From Hypomyces perniciosus (taxonomy: Eukaryota; Ascomycota; Sordariomycetes; Hypocreales; Hypocreaceae), in NCBI GenBank assembly GCA_008477525.1, contig SPDT01000007.1, positions 6,324,001 to 6,388,000 of the forward strand: a stretch of DNA of 64,000 nucleotides. Direction: 5' to 3'. Numbering within the stretch: the first letter of the stretch is position 1; every line of letters starts with the position of its first letter. Of this stretch, positions 47,975-58,780 are shown one piece after another. The notes under the pieces were generated by a model. It made no database searches. It was not told the origin of the DNA and saw only the letters and a program-made list of their open reading frames with translations. The position numbers and the translations under genes are program-made.

Positions 47975-50069
47975 ATGACCTTGAGAAGCTCTTTGAGCAT
48001 CATCGCTGCGATTGCGGGATGGGGTGTTCAGTCCTCTTTCGCGCATCCCTCCACTAATTCTCCCGATGCTTCAACGCAATGCAAGAGGACGACAGTGGCG
48101 ATCTTGTAAGTTGGTTCATCAGAGAATGGGACATGGAGAATCGATATTGAGAGATTTCTGCTAACACGCCATACTAGAGGAGCAGGAATGGCTGGCATCA
48201 CCGCAGCTGTGAGTACCCAAACTCTCATTCTGATACTTGGGCATTTCACCACGATTCATTGACAAGGCTGACCCAGCTTTTTATGTACACAGAAAGCTCT
48301 GCACAACGCTTCGATATCCGACTTTGTCATTATCGAGTATCGTGATACCATCGGTGGGCGAGCCTACCACACCAACTTTGGCAAGCAGAAGAACGGGAAG
48401 CCATACGTTATTGAATACGGCTGCAACTGGGTAAATATGACTAGCATCGCCAAGCCTTTCGGTGTGACCTAAAGATGCTGATTTACGGACGTTTGCAGAT
48501 TCAAGGCCTAGGCAATCCCGGGGGTCCTGGTACGTGTTTGTGTTTACAAGCCATCTTTTACGATCCTTACGATTCTTGGCGCATTTGCTTTTTTGCGGCT
48601 TTTTTTCTTCTTTGTGCATGAGATCCACCCATGTTATAAGAGTGTTTTACGATTGCTAATGAAATGACGCAGAAAATCCCGTGTACACCTTGGTGAGATG
48701 AGCCGGATCTTGATGTAACATTGTGGCCACTGACTCAGGTGGATAGGCGAAGAAATATGGCCTCCAGAACACACACTCAAACTACAGCTCCCTCCTGACG
48801 TACGATGAAACGGGCCTTACGGACTACAGCGACCTCCTTGATGAGTACGATGATGTGTATGACAAAGCTGCCGCGAAGGCAGGCAGTCTTCTTGCGCAAA
48901 ACTTGCAGGATCAGTCCATGCGTGCGGGACTTGCTCTGGTGGGATGGAACCCCAAGCATAGCGACATGAAGCGACAGGCTGTAGAATGGTGGAACTGGGG
49001 TAAGTAAACAAAAGATGGACGCAAAGTTTGGATATCTGTAAAGCTGACGAGCATTGTAGATTGGGAGGCCGCATCCCCCCCAGAGCAGTCATCGCTGATC
49101 TTCGGAGTCGCTGGCGAGAACCTCACGTTCAACCAGTTCAGCGATGAGAACAACCTGGTTATTGACCCACGCGGCTACAGCACCATCATTGATGGCGAGG
49201 CGTCCACATTCCTCAAGAAGAATGACCCGCGACTGAAGCTGAACACCCGAGTCACCAACATCAGCTATTCCGACCATGGCGTTACTGTCTACAACCACGA
49301 CGGCAGCTGTGTCTCTGCCGCCTACGCCATCTTGACATTCCCGCTCGGTGTTCTCAAGAGGAACGTGATTGGGTTCAAGCCCGAGCTGCCAGAGTGGAAG
49401 CAAACTGCGATCCAATCCTTCGCCATGGGCACATATACCAAGATCTTCTTTCAATTCAACGAGACCTTCTGGCCCGAGGATGTGCAATACTTCCTCTACG
49501 CCCACCCTACCACTCGCGGATACTGGCCTGTCTGGCAATCCGTCTCGACAAAGGGCTTCTTGCCAGGCTCCAACATCATCTTTGCCACGGTTGTCAATGA
49601 TGAGTCCTACCGTATCGAGCAGATGACCGACGCAGAGGTCAAAGCTGAAGGCCTCGCTGTCCTGCGTCAAATGTTCCCCAACGCAACCATTCCCGAACCC
49701 ATTGCATTCACATTCCCTCGCTGGACCAAACTCCCCTGGTCCTACGGCAGCTACTCCAACTGGCCCATCGGCACCACCCTGGAAAGGCATCAGAACTTGC
49801 GCGCCAACGCCGGCAGGCTGTGGTTCGCGGGCGAGGCGATGAGCGCAGAGTACTTTGGCTTCCTGCACGGAGCCTGGTTCGAGGGCCGCGAGGCTGGTGC
49901 GCAGGTAGCGGCGTTTTTGCAGGGGAAGAATTGCACGGAATATAATGGCCAGAAGCTGTGTGGTGAGAGGAAGCGTTATGAGGTGTTGAAGGGGACGACG
50001 CCACTGGAGCAGTACAGTCTGCTTAATGGATGGGCTGTGAGAAGTGTTTACGCGAGCGGCGGTAATTAG
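47975..50069 (+). CDS. Secreted flavin-containing polyamine/monoamine oxidase
   Basis: Seven exons: 47975-48105, 48178-48208, 48293-48430, 48499-48529, 48673-48692, 48747-48999 and 49060-50069; 537 residues in frame. A hydrophobic signal peptide (about 1-23, LSIIAAIAGWGVQSSFA) precedes the FAD dinucleotide motif GAGMAGITAA (about 45-54) and the IEYRDTIGGRAYH flavin loop. The C-terminal FAD segment is LWFAGEAMSAEYFGFLHGAW, the amine oxidase signature. Residues such as VLKRNVIGFKPELPEWK match the fungal polyamine oxidase group. It would oxidise a secondary or primary amine with O2 to an aldehyde, an amine and H2O2, outside the cell or in the secretory path. Exon 5 is only 20 nt. Divergent from the permease. 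Confidence 0.94.
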
Positions 50070-50745
50070 GGGCTTATTGAGTGTTTAATGAGAGCTATGT
50101 ACTGTATTAATTTTGGAAGCATTTTAAATGGATGTATTTCTCTGAGGCGAAGCTCTCTACGACCAAGATACAGAGTGTGTTGGTGGGATTTGCAATGCTG
50201 AGTTTTATGCTCAATCTACGCGTAACATGTAACTCAACAACTTATCTGCTCTTGATTCCTGTATATATAGATTGCGGTTATGCTTAATCCGCTCATCATC
50301 ACCGAAATCGCTCACAGTATCCAATATTTGCAATATGCAACTGAAGAGCGCGTGTATCCGTATTGCTCAACAGTTGCACAGCAGCTTACACAAACTTTGT
50401 GGAGTGAGAGTAACGGGTTCTTGTCTGGTTAAAATTTCCTCTTTCAACAGCCCAACTCGCTACTGATGACGGATGATACTGACATTGCTTGACATGATCT
50501 CTTCTTGGTCGTCCTGGATGAGCGGCTACCAACAGCTTGTGTCATTGCTGCTAACAAAGGGTTTTATCCAGGGAATTGCCTGCCCGATTGTACACGGTAA
50601 AAATGTGTAGAGTCGAGATATAGAAGGCTCTCGGCCTTAGAAGACGAGAAATGAAAACATTGACCAGTAACTTACAAAGCTCCAGCTGCGGCCGAAGAAG
50701 TCAAACACAGAGAGAACGGCGAGCTATAGAGAACGGCGAGCTATA
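50070..50745. other. Intergenic DNA left of the inverted repeat
   Basis: 3' flank of the oxidase gene, then unassigned sequence ending in a tandem 17-bp duplication (50711-50744) that abuts the left inverted repeat. Confidence 0.5.
50711..50744. repeat. Tandem duplication of a 17-mer
   Basis: AGAGAACGGCGAGCTAT occurs twice in a row, perfectly, directly outside the left inverted repeat. Confidence 0.95.
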
Positions 50746-51043
50746 AATCACAGATCAACAGTTGGTGGGCTCATAGGTCGATTGGAAATGATTGAATTCG
50801 ACACTCTTGTTGATCCCAAGTTAGGTGGGAAAGGCTACTGCTTAATTACACGAAAACTGGCTAACAAATTGATCTTGATTATCCGAGTTCTTGACTAGAT
50901 AGTCTATTTATTATTGATATCGTTATCAATATCGTTATTGATTTACGGATTCGGGTATTATTGCTAGTTGTGTCTTAAAATGAATAACTGTTCGTTGGGA
51001 CGAACGGAATATACTGCGATGTGGTTTCATTACTGATATTGAC
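50746..51043 (+). repeat. Left inverted repeat (about 298 bp) flanking the 574-aa gene
   Basis: Reverse complement of 53745-54044 with long near-identical blocks: ATCACAGATCAACAG, GATCCCAAGTTAGGTG, CTAACAAATTGATCTT and ATCCGAGTTCTTGACTAGAT. The repeat contains a conserved hairpin around GTTCGTTGGGACGAAC. Similarity stops at TTGAC on the inner side and near AATCAC on the outer side. From TGTTGAT (50809) to TTGACA (51044) it also looks like an LTR (TG...CA), so it may instead be one of two LTR remnants in opposite orientation. Confidence 0.85.
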
Positions 51044-51950
51044 AGTTGTGGAGAAAAGATTGTACCACATAACACCACAGTAATTGAGACTAGCCTTCGA
51101 AATAACTACATTGCACTAGCATAGGAGCCGTCAGCTTCTTGTCTCGGCTGTTGAGTGTAGTAACGGAGGTAGAAACCAGGCGCAGGTAAAGCAAGCTAAA
51201 TGATGTGCCTAGCACACCGACTTTCCTTGAAGCAATCGTCAGGCTGAATGTGGCCACGCTGTATGAAACAGTCTTTAACCTGTAAAGGCGGGAATGGTGA
51301 GAGCAATAAACGCCGTGGCGGAGATATCTCCGGGCTATGGACGAGCCTTGTGAAGCACCGCCTACTCTACTAACGCGATTTGTAACCCCATGCGTCTCGT
51401 TCTATAAGCCTACAGAAGCTGAAAAGCAAATGGATCATAATAAAGAATATGTATAGCCGAGATTTAAGACAAATTAGCTTAGATACTAGCCCTGTATGAA
51501 AAGATCCATGTAGCACAACAGTTACAACTGTTTGAAGTTATAGCTACATACGAGTAAGAGGTACTGCCTTGGTAACAGAGAGCGGGAAGCCCCAATATGT
51601 CGGATATGTTATCACACGTAAGATGCTAAAAAGGGGAAAAGCAGAAGCAACCTGCGAGATTTACTGCACCAGAAATGAAGGTCCCTGGAATATAAATAGA
51701 GTGAATGGGAACTACAGGCCGTTAATACAATACCAACCTGCTACTCACTTGTCTGCCTACTTTCCTCTACAAATAGGCAAGCCTCCCTCCTCCCTTACCG
51801 CAGGGTTCTTGCAATTAACTGCTCACCTCAACAACTTCAGCCCACTTTCCAGATCACATTGAGCGTGGGACCCAACAGCACAAGCGAAACCTTAGGGCTC
51901 TACCTATTTAGACCTCTTAGATTACAGACTTCAATACATCTGTAACATCC
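51044..51950. promoter_or_regulatory. Upstream region of the 574-aa gene
   Basis: About 900 bp between the left inverted repeat and the ATG. GGAATATAAATAGAGTG (51688-51704) is a fair TATA box, about 250 bp before the ATG, followed by pyrimidine-rich stretches (51761-51790, 51898-51925). No domain-like open frame. Confidence 0.5.
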
Positions 51951-53675
51951 ATGGCAACTACTGAGGTCCAGGCCGAAGGCCTCCACCCCGTGGTAGCTGA
52001 CGGTTTCGTGGGTCATGGAGAAGGGTTGCGGAAAACGTATGGTAGCCGGTGGTCGGCTGCCCTCTTACTGGCAAACTCTGGGGCCAAATGCACCGCAGTC
52101 TCTCGGCTTTACGACGGTCTGAAAGAATATAGTGAAATCGGGTCACCCGACACTCTGAAAGGTCTGCGGGCCATTGCCAGAGAAGCCTTCGACTTAGTTG
52201 CCGGGGATAATGCCTACGCACGTGGCCTCCTGGCGGACGAATTCGAGAACTGTATCTCCCTGATGGATAAGGTCAGGCCCAACGGTTACGCAAAGACTTT
52301 GGGTTTCGGTGCCATCCTTCGGGAAAGGATTACTGAGGCTGCGATGTTGATCGCCCAGCTCATCGCCATGCTGCAATTGGGCGCCACTGTGTCACCGGAC
52401 ACTTATGGTGACGCGTGTGCGGTTTCGGTTTTGGGAGTATTCATGCACGACTCTCTAGGGATATTGCGGAAAGGCTGGATCCAAGGCAACAAGACGCTTG
52501 AGTATTATTCAGGCGTAGACAGCAGAGCCGCGGCCCTCTTCTCACAAGTCTGCGCCAACCTGATAGGAGACAGTACAAGGGACCGACTGGGTGGCAGCGC
52601 AATAGACCTCGTGCGAGCACACTTGACATCCAACATGTGCGAGTCTGGGTACGGGATTGGGGAGCAGGTGATCAAACTGATTGGAGAAGGCTACTGTACA
52701 CCCGGGTCTTCACCTGAATTCAGCGAGGACTTCTCTCGACTGGAGCGAGCACTCCTAGAGGCGGTTAGCATGCGTGGTGCTACGCCGAGCCCACGAGTGA
52801 TGAAGGCCATCTTCCATGGTCCCGAGACCTGTTCCACGCTCCTGCGACTTTGCACGGGCTCTTTCAAAGCGGATGGCGCCAATTTCGCACGCTATTGCTT
52901 GCCGTCCCTATACTCATCGGCACTCCTCGCTGGATACCCGGACACGGATTTGACGGCTTTCATGTTATGTTATGTAATGTGTGTGCTTCCTACATGGGTT
53001 CCGGAGGACCGTATATTTGCTGTGGCCACTGTCCATCGTCTGATGTACGGTCTGGAGGGTGTCGAGCCCGAGGGTGTTACAACTGATCAGGACACTTTTA
53101 TCCCACTGTCCGTAGCATACGAGAATATCGATCGTCTTGGACCAACTAACCCGGGTGATATGGACCTTCGCGAGCTGTGCCGGACTGAGTTCACCCGCTG
53201 TTGGGAGATTCGGCGGCACCGTGACGCCGCTTGGCGCCACACTCGTTCAGCATCCTCCACCAAAGCGAGGGCTTCCGGGCTCGATGACGACTCCTACTTT
53301 CGCGCGAGACAGTACGAGGGGCTATGGGTGATCAGTGACTGCCTGTCTGCCGCTGCTCAGGGCGTCTCGACTTATACTGAGGCTTCAGCCGCGTCCATTA
53401 GAGCAGGGATACATGCGTTTGAATCACTGGCAGCGAGACGCCGCGCAAAGCAAGACCACGGACGACTTCTCGACGTCGACTGCCCGGGGGCAGACCCGGC
53501 CGCTGAGGCTGCTCTCGGCCTCTACGCCATGCCCGACCACGACTACGGGATTGGTGTCTGCGAGTCGCGATCGTCTCAGTCGACTAACATATCATCGGTG
53601 TACAGTCAATTGTTATTACTCCCAGGGGATCCTCTTTGGCAGCTATTCTCGAATCGAGAGGGCAAGCAAACCTAG
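51951..53675 (+). CDS. Unrecognised 574-residue protein, intronless, between inverted repeats
   Basis: A single clean frame from ATG (TCCATGG) to TAG, 574 residues. I do not recognise the family. No signal peptide or membrane segment is obvious. Composition is Ala/Leu/Gly-rich and probably mostly alpha-helical. Segments that look structured are FVGHGEGLRKTYGSRWSAAL, ACAVSVLGVFMHDSLGILRK, and CLPSLYSSALLAGYPDTDL. The C-terminus (after about 430) is more polar, with RHRDAAWRHTR and AARRRAKQDHGRLLD. Transposase DDE or reverse-transcriptase motifs were not seen. The gene is GC-rich while its flanks are AT-rich and carry inverted repeats of about 300 bp, suggesting a mobile or transferred cassette (inference). 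Unlike the other large genes here except the Ulp1-like and MINDY genes, it has no intron. Long uninterrupted reading frame and codon bias argue that it is real. Confidence 0.75.
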   Translation: MATTEVQAEGLHPVVADGFVGHGEGLRKTYGSRWSAALLLANSGAKCTAVSRLYDGLKEYSEIGSPDTLKGLRAIAREAFDLVAGDNAYARGLLADEFENCISLMDKVRPNGYAKTLGFGAILRERITEAAMLIAQLIAMLQLGATVSPDTYGDACAVSVLGVFMHDSLGILRKGWIQGNKTLEYYSGVDSRAAALFSQVCANLIGDSTRDRLGGSAIDLVRAHLTSNMCESGYGIGEQVIKLIGEGYCTPGSSPEFSEDFSRLERALLEAVSMRGATPSPRVMKAIFHGPETCSTLLRLCTGSFKADGANFARYCLPSLYSSALLAGYPDTDLTAFMLCYVMCVLPTWVPEDRIFAVATVHRLMYGLEGVEPEGVTTDQDTFIPLSVAYENIDRLGPTNPGDMDLRELCRTEFTRCWEIRRHRDAAWRHTRSASSTKARASGLDDDSYFRARQYEGLWVISDCLSAAAQGVSTYTEASAASIRAGIHAFESLAARRRAKQDHGRLLDVDCPGADPAAEAALGLYAMPDHDYGIGVCESRSSQSTNISSVYSQLLLLPGDPLWQLFSNREGKQT

Positions 53676-53744
53676 GTACTACTACTACCTACTTGATGCC
53701 CCGAGGGGTTCGGATCGGTCCGTTCCGGGTCCATCTGGAATAGT

Positions 53745-54044
53745 GTCAACATCAGTAATAGAACCACATCACGGTATATTCTGTTCATTCCAACGAACAG
53801 TCATTCATTCCAAGTCATAACCAGCAATAGCGGTCACATCCATAAATCGATAATAATATCAGTGGCGGTGCCAATGATATATCGATTATCTAGTCAAGAA
53901 CTCGGATAGTTAAGATCAATTTGTTAGGTAGTTTTCATGTATTTAAGCAGCAGCTTTTCTCACCTAACTTGGGATCAGCAAGAGGGTCGAAATTCAGTCA
54001 TTTCTAATCCACCTATGAGCCTGCTAAACTGTTGATCTGTGATT
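53745..54044 (-). repeat. Right inverted repeat (about 300 bp)
   Basis: Reverse complement partner of 50746-51043, starting 70 bp after the stop of the 574-aa gene. It differs by scattered substitutions and small indels, many C/T or G/A, consistent with age or mild RIP. The hairpin TGTTCATTCCAACGAACA (53783-53800) is kept. Confidence 0.85.
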
Positions 54045-54641
54045 GGTATATGTAAAAGGAAACACCATGGACTTCCAGAATGTAGAATTCTGGACTACGG
54101 CCTAAGAAAGGAGCTGCAGAAGAAAGCATATTCCATGTGGTTGCTGTCATAAGCGGCTTGTTGAGACTACTCAGATCCAGTTGCTAGTTGTTCATAAATT
54201 TATGATTCTATCTATATTTGTGCAACAACTGTAACATGAGCCTTCCTCGATGTATTAACATGTAATCGAAGCTAAATGTGAGTGACACAAACCGCAAGAT
54301 CACCCAACAGAAACAGAGTACAGAGTACGGAGTCCGTGAGGAGGCGGTACACATTCGATGTGTCAGATGACGCAAGACCGCCTGTTCGGAAGGAGGCTGG
54401 GAGCTGCAAGGGAGATTTCAGTTTTACGCATCTGGCAAATGTCTCAGGGACGTGTAGAGATCGAAGCTAGCTCCAGTGACAAAGCCAATCTTTTAAGACT
54501 TTCGCACTTGTGCTAATGTTACATGTCCCTCTTTTATGACTATGCTGCAAAACAAAATGACAGCTCCCAGGGGATTCGGGTAATACTCCAATACATCAGA
54601 AAGCCAACTGCAAACTCTCTTGTAGCTAATTTTGGGTCCGA
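54045..54641. other. Intergenic DNA right of the inverted repeat
   Basis: No gene recognised. Contains a TACGGAGTCCGT motif (about 54325-54337). 3' flank of the SAT4-like gene. Confidence 0.5.
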
Positions 54642-55743
54642 TCAAGGCTGTGAATACGGGGCCGCTGACCCATCGGGCGACATATAATGTAATTCGACCA
54701 TCGGCACATTCGGTGTCTCTCTAGATAGCATTTGTTGTCCCGAATCTCTGCCCTCTGGACGATGGAGACTGGTAAATCGTCTAATAACTGGTCGAAGTGT
54801 CGCGGCTGAGGATGCGATAAGCGCCATACCGACCTCGACTGTTGGCCAGATATTGATATTAGGGTTCACCCAAATATTAATTTTATGGCCGAGGTCGCGG
54901 AGATATGGGATCCTTGCGATGGTTGCAATACAGGCACTGGGTGGGAATTATGAGTGGTACGATAGCAATAGAGATGGGAAGCTTACATTGATCCAAGCCC
55001 CAAGACTAATGCAATATAAAGTTTTGTACTTCTGGCCATATTCAGGTTCCAGACGATAAAGAGGGGAAGAATGGCAAGGGTCCAATCAACCACTAGGATT
55101 ATTATCGCATGAGCCCAGGAGACATTAATCACATATTTGGCCTTCAAGCAAGCCCCTTGTAGATTGTGCTCGGCCACTTTTCTCCAGAATACTGATGGAG
55201 GGTAGCATTGGAAAAGCTGAAAGAAGAAGGCGCCGAAGCCGAAGCAAGCCACCACGAAGGCCAAGAAAATGATGATATATCGTATAATCCGTGTAAAGGC
55301 AAATCGAAGGAGAAAGATGCAAACCGATAATTTAACGAAGGTAGCTGATAAATTATACATCATCTCGAAGAAAAACTCATACTGACAATAATACTTAGTT
55401 GGCTGCATTTCTTTATATTTTGGAGCAGATAGAGCCTTACTTTGAGTCCCACTTCCAGTGTCATAGGGGACAGGTTCGCGGGATCTTGGCCTAAATGACC
55501 TTTTTGAATAGATAATATGGCGAATGTGCAAAGAAGGTAGAGAAAGATCTATGGCGAATGTAAGCAAATAGAGCAATAAAATAGAAAAACGAATAAAAAT
55601 ACCAGTGTCACAATGGCAAAAATGTCATCAAGACCAAAACATGGTCTGAGGAAGATGCGGGCATAGCAGCGCAGCAGAACCACTACTGTGGATATAGGAA
55701 TAAAAGACACCGATACAATGAAGAATATTTCCCCTTTGGACAT
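54642..55743 (-). CDS. SAT4/rhodopsin-like seven-helix integral membrane protein
   Basis: Four exons on the minus strand: 55603-55743, 55441-55548, 54987-55393 and 54642-54936; 316 residues in frame. Introns are about 47-54 bp. Pattern of the fungal SAT4-type family: an N-terminal helix, then LRCYARIF...FGLDDIFAI, and IQKGHLGQ after helix 3. Next come YNLSATFVKLSVCIFLLRF and LFQCYPPSVFW with a following Cys (AC) for the external disulphide. Helix 6 is VDWTLAILPLFIVWNL, then ARIPYLRDL and INIWPTVEVGMALIASSAATLRP. The family name comes from a satratoxin-cluster member, but most copies are of unknown role at the plasma membrane, with a GPCR-like topology. AT-rich compared with neighbouring genes. 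Confidence 0.9.
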
Positions 55744-57342
55744 ACTGGTTATAACCAGAGTCGTGCGCGAGGGAACCGAATCTGCAGCAACTTATCTAGG
55801 CCTTCCGCTTTCTTAAACCCTTTCAAGCCCGAACAAGCCAACGCACGGATACAGTACGAATTATCCTCCGGGCACATTAGTTGCGCCTTTCCTATGATAC
55901 TATTCTATACAGTGCGGCTGAAGTATCCATAAATATTTCCATGAAATTCGCTGGTCTTGAACTTTTCTTTTTCTTGTGGCTTCAAGCTACGAATGACGAA
56001 GCACTTCATAGGCGTTCCTTGGCTCCCTAGTACATACTTAGGGTTCGATGAGCGGCTTAAGCTAACGGAATTCTGAATAACATGGTGCAACCTTGGCAGG
56101 CATCAGTGAGGACAGTGGCAGCCTCTTGTCAATCTTATCTATGATTCATCTCAATCCCACAAACAAGAAGGACTGAAAATGGTTTCCATTGCCAGAGGAA
56201 AGAGTACAAGGCCAACGACCCAGTAACTAGATGCTGGAATTAAAACTCCGAGCGATCTTTGCAACTAACGCTCATCAGCCTTGCTCCTCACACTTGCTAC
56301 TTCCAAAGGATCGAGTAAATCTAATATTCACGGAGATGTTAATGTGTGTCTGAGTTAATCCCTAGACTGGGATTGGACAATTCGGGCCGATGAGGTGGTA
56401 TAACCGACAGCCGGAGCACGCGTGCCATGAAACGGAGGCGCGGTAAGAGGCTCGGCAGCCTTCTTCGAAGTGCCGAGCGAGAAGGATGAGTCGTACATTG
56501 CAGCAGTCTTCCTGACACCCACTATTACAACTACCAGAAGCAGAGTAGTGAGAGAAGTGATGGGTCATTGAGCCTGAAGGGGACTGAGCTATTTGTAACA
56601 AGAATATGATGCTCAGCTTGAGGGCGAAAAGCTACCAAGTCTCGGCCGAGTGCTTGGAATGCATGGTCAGTCCATAACACAGTCAATCGATCCTCATGCC
56701 GCTAAATTGTTCCAGAATCCAGACACGTGTGGATTATCAGGTGGCTGGACTAGAAGGGGCTGGATCTGCATGAACACGCCTGTACTCCATACTTAATACG
56801 CCACATCGTACGCCGCGGGGATACCACGGTCCAGGAAGAAACCGTACAAAGCATGTGAGGGGTATCTGCATCACTACTTTGAGGAGAATTACACGATTTA
56901 GTTACGTTGAGGAGTAGTTTTCTCCCAGCAGAGGCACTTCCGAGAACCCACAATGATGTATAAGGACTAAAATGAGGCTGTCATGATACACGCGTATTTT
57001 GAGAATGCTGTTTCCAAATTTGACTGGTCTACGCAGTACTTCGTACTCTATCTAGATTCGGAACACACCCGGTGTACGGAGGCGATTTTGTGGGGCCGGG
57101 CCGGTTGCTTGGTACCGTATCAGGAAGGTCAGCCAAAACAGGACCCAGTCAAACTGTATATTGAATTGGATGTATTTCGTATATGATGTTTTATTTTCAT
57201 AGTATTTCTGTTATCTTCTGTGCTTGACCCTGACTCTCCAGTACTCTGCATGATGAACAGATTGCAATAAATCCATTCGACCACACGACCACAAAGTCAT
57301 TCAATCCTCTCCAACTGCACTTCTTAAAAGCATACCTCCCCA
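55744..57342. other. 1.6 kb intergenic region, no gene recognised
   Basis: Only short overlapping frames (55905-56090, 56362-56601, 56750-56953, 56983-57186), none with a domain. Holds the SAT4-like gene promoter on its left and the 5-alpha-reductase 3' flank on its right. Confidence 0.5.
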
Positions 57343-58345
57343 TTACCACACCCCCGGAATCACGGCCCACTTCTTCCCAATCTTGTCTTCACCAAACGTC
57401 TCGATATACCAGTTCTTCCCATTCACAGCCCGCGGCAACATCGAAAACACCTCATTCACTAAAAAAGCCCTCGCAGGCACACACCCCCAGCCCGCCGCCA
57501 TCCAAAACCCCGCCCACTCAATCCACTCACAGAAATAATGAGGATACAGCATGTATCTAAACAATCCTGCCTGGGGGATCTGATAGTGCTTTTCTACCGT
57601 CTTGCCTTTCATGGCGGCGGGGCCTTGCTCACGCCGGATGCGCTCCTGTCGACGCTGTTCTGTGCGGCGGATTTCACGCAATTCTTCGTCGTGGAAGAAG
57701 TTGGATGCAAGACCGAGGTAGAAGATGCCCATGCCGATGATGAATTGCGGGATGGAGGACGAGGAGGCCCATGCTTCGGGGGTGACGGGCCCGTAGGCGG
57801 CGAGCCAGGAGCCGATGCAAATGGCGTTGAGGATCTGGAAGGAAAGGGCCATGCCCCAGACAGCGACATGAATGGGGGACATGGAGGGTTGGAGGTAAGG
57901 GAAGAGGATGGCGCGGTAGGAGTAGTGAATGACCTGAAGGTGTTAGTATCGTCCTGCTCTCTCGTGGATATACGAGGAGACAGGGACAGATGGAAACGTA
58001 CAAATAATCCCCCCAACACCCGATTCTGCCAGGGCAAATCATCAATGCCATGCTGCAGCGGCAGCGTGTTCATGATATACAACAATGTTAAAAAGCCAGG
58101 ACTCTCCATGGTCATCCACGCCACTCGACCTGGGATGTTCAATCTGCTGTCCACAGACGTCTTGCCCATCCCGTACCACTTGATTACCCACTGCAAAGAG
58201 CCCAGCTAATCGGACCGAAGTTAGCAGAGCTGTCTACTTAATAATGGACTCAACAACTTACTACGGGATACCCGATTTGCCAGCATGTGATGATGAGGTC
58301 ATAGTGCTCCCGTGTGGGAGGAAGCCATCCTTCTATCAGGGACAT
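57343..58345 (-). CDS. 3-oxo-5-alpha-steroid 4-dehydrogenase (steroid 5-alpha-reductase) family protein
   Basis: Three exons on the minus strand: 58262-58345, 58002-58205 and 57343-57933; 292 residues. Hydrophobic, with several membrane segments (for example MALSFQILNAICIGSWLAAY, then IIGMGIFYLGLASNFFHDEE). The C-terminal signature is GLFRYMLYPHYFCEWIEWAG followed by WYIETFGEDKIGKKWAVIPG, the NADPH-binding and catalytic end of the SRD5A fold. Members reduce a C=C bond next to a ketone in steroids or related lipids in the ER membrane; the fungal substrate is unknown. An insert of basic helix (REIRRTEQRRQERIRREQG) lies mid-protein. Start is the ATG at 58343-58345; splice sites GTAAGT/TTAG and GTACGT/TTCAG. 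Confidence 0.92.
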
Positions 58346-58689
58346 GATGCGATACTCTGAGAGGGAGGAAGTGAAGACCACTTGGACAATGCCTATGTAC
58401 TATAAAATGATGAAATTAAATATGGAAGAGAGTACTAAGAAGTCGTTCGTAAATGCCTCAGATCATGAGATTTTATGTGCCCTAGAAGCCCTGAGATCTC
58501 AGACGCGTGGCTGCTTGGCGATCTGAAGGCCGGATCTGTAAAAGGAGAATCGGAGACTCGATCCCCCTGAGGGGTACGTACCCTCAGATTGAGTGGCATA
58601 ATTTGACAACCTCCACCGCCTTCCTAGAACAGGTGCACAGTACCTTCATAAATCCCATCATGAAGGCACCCCGATAACTGCATCTAGAC
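58346..58689. other. Intergenic region between 5-alpha-reductase gene and tRNA
   Basis: 5' flank of the reductase gene and upstream of the tRNA. Nothing further recognised. Confidence 0.5.
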
Positions 58690-58780
58690 GGTGTGCTGGC
58701 GCAATGGTAGCGCGTAGTCCTCCTATTGACCCACCAAGGCAATAAGACTAAGGCTCTGGGTTCGAGTCCCAGGTACATCG
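58690..58780 (+). tRNA. tRNA-Arg(CCU): tRNA-Arg (anticodon CCU) with a 19-nt intron
   Basis: Cloverleaf can be drawn by eye. The acceptor GGTGTGC pairs with GTACATC (58773-58779; two G-U pairs), discriminator G. The D-arm is GCGC-AATGGTA-GCGC, the anticodon stem TAGTC/GACTA, and the T-arm CTGGG-TTCGAGT-CCCAG. The A box TGGCGCAATGG and B box GGTTCGAGTCC both match consensus. The loop reads CT-CCT-A before the intron, giving anticodon CCU at 58722-58724 and an intron at 58726-58744, one base 3' of the anticodon as usual. A T-rich tract (about 58797-58812) can end Pol III transcription. Confidence 0.93.

Noticed and set aside
57538..58209. Plus-strand 223-codon frame
   Set aside because: Antisense shadow of the 5-alpha-reductase exons, which carry clear family signatures.
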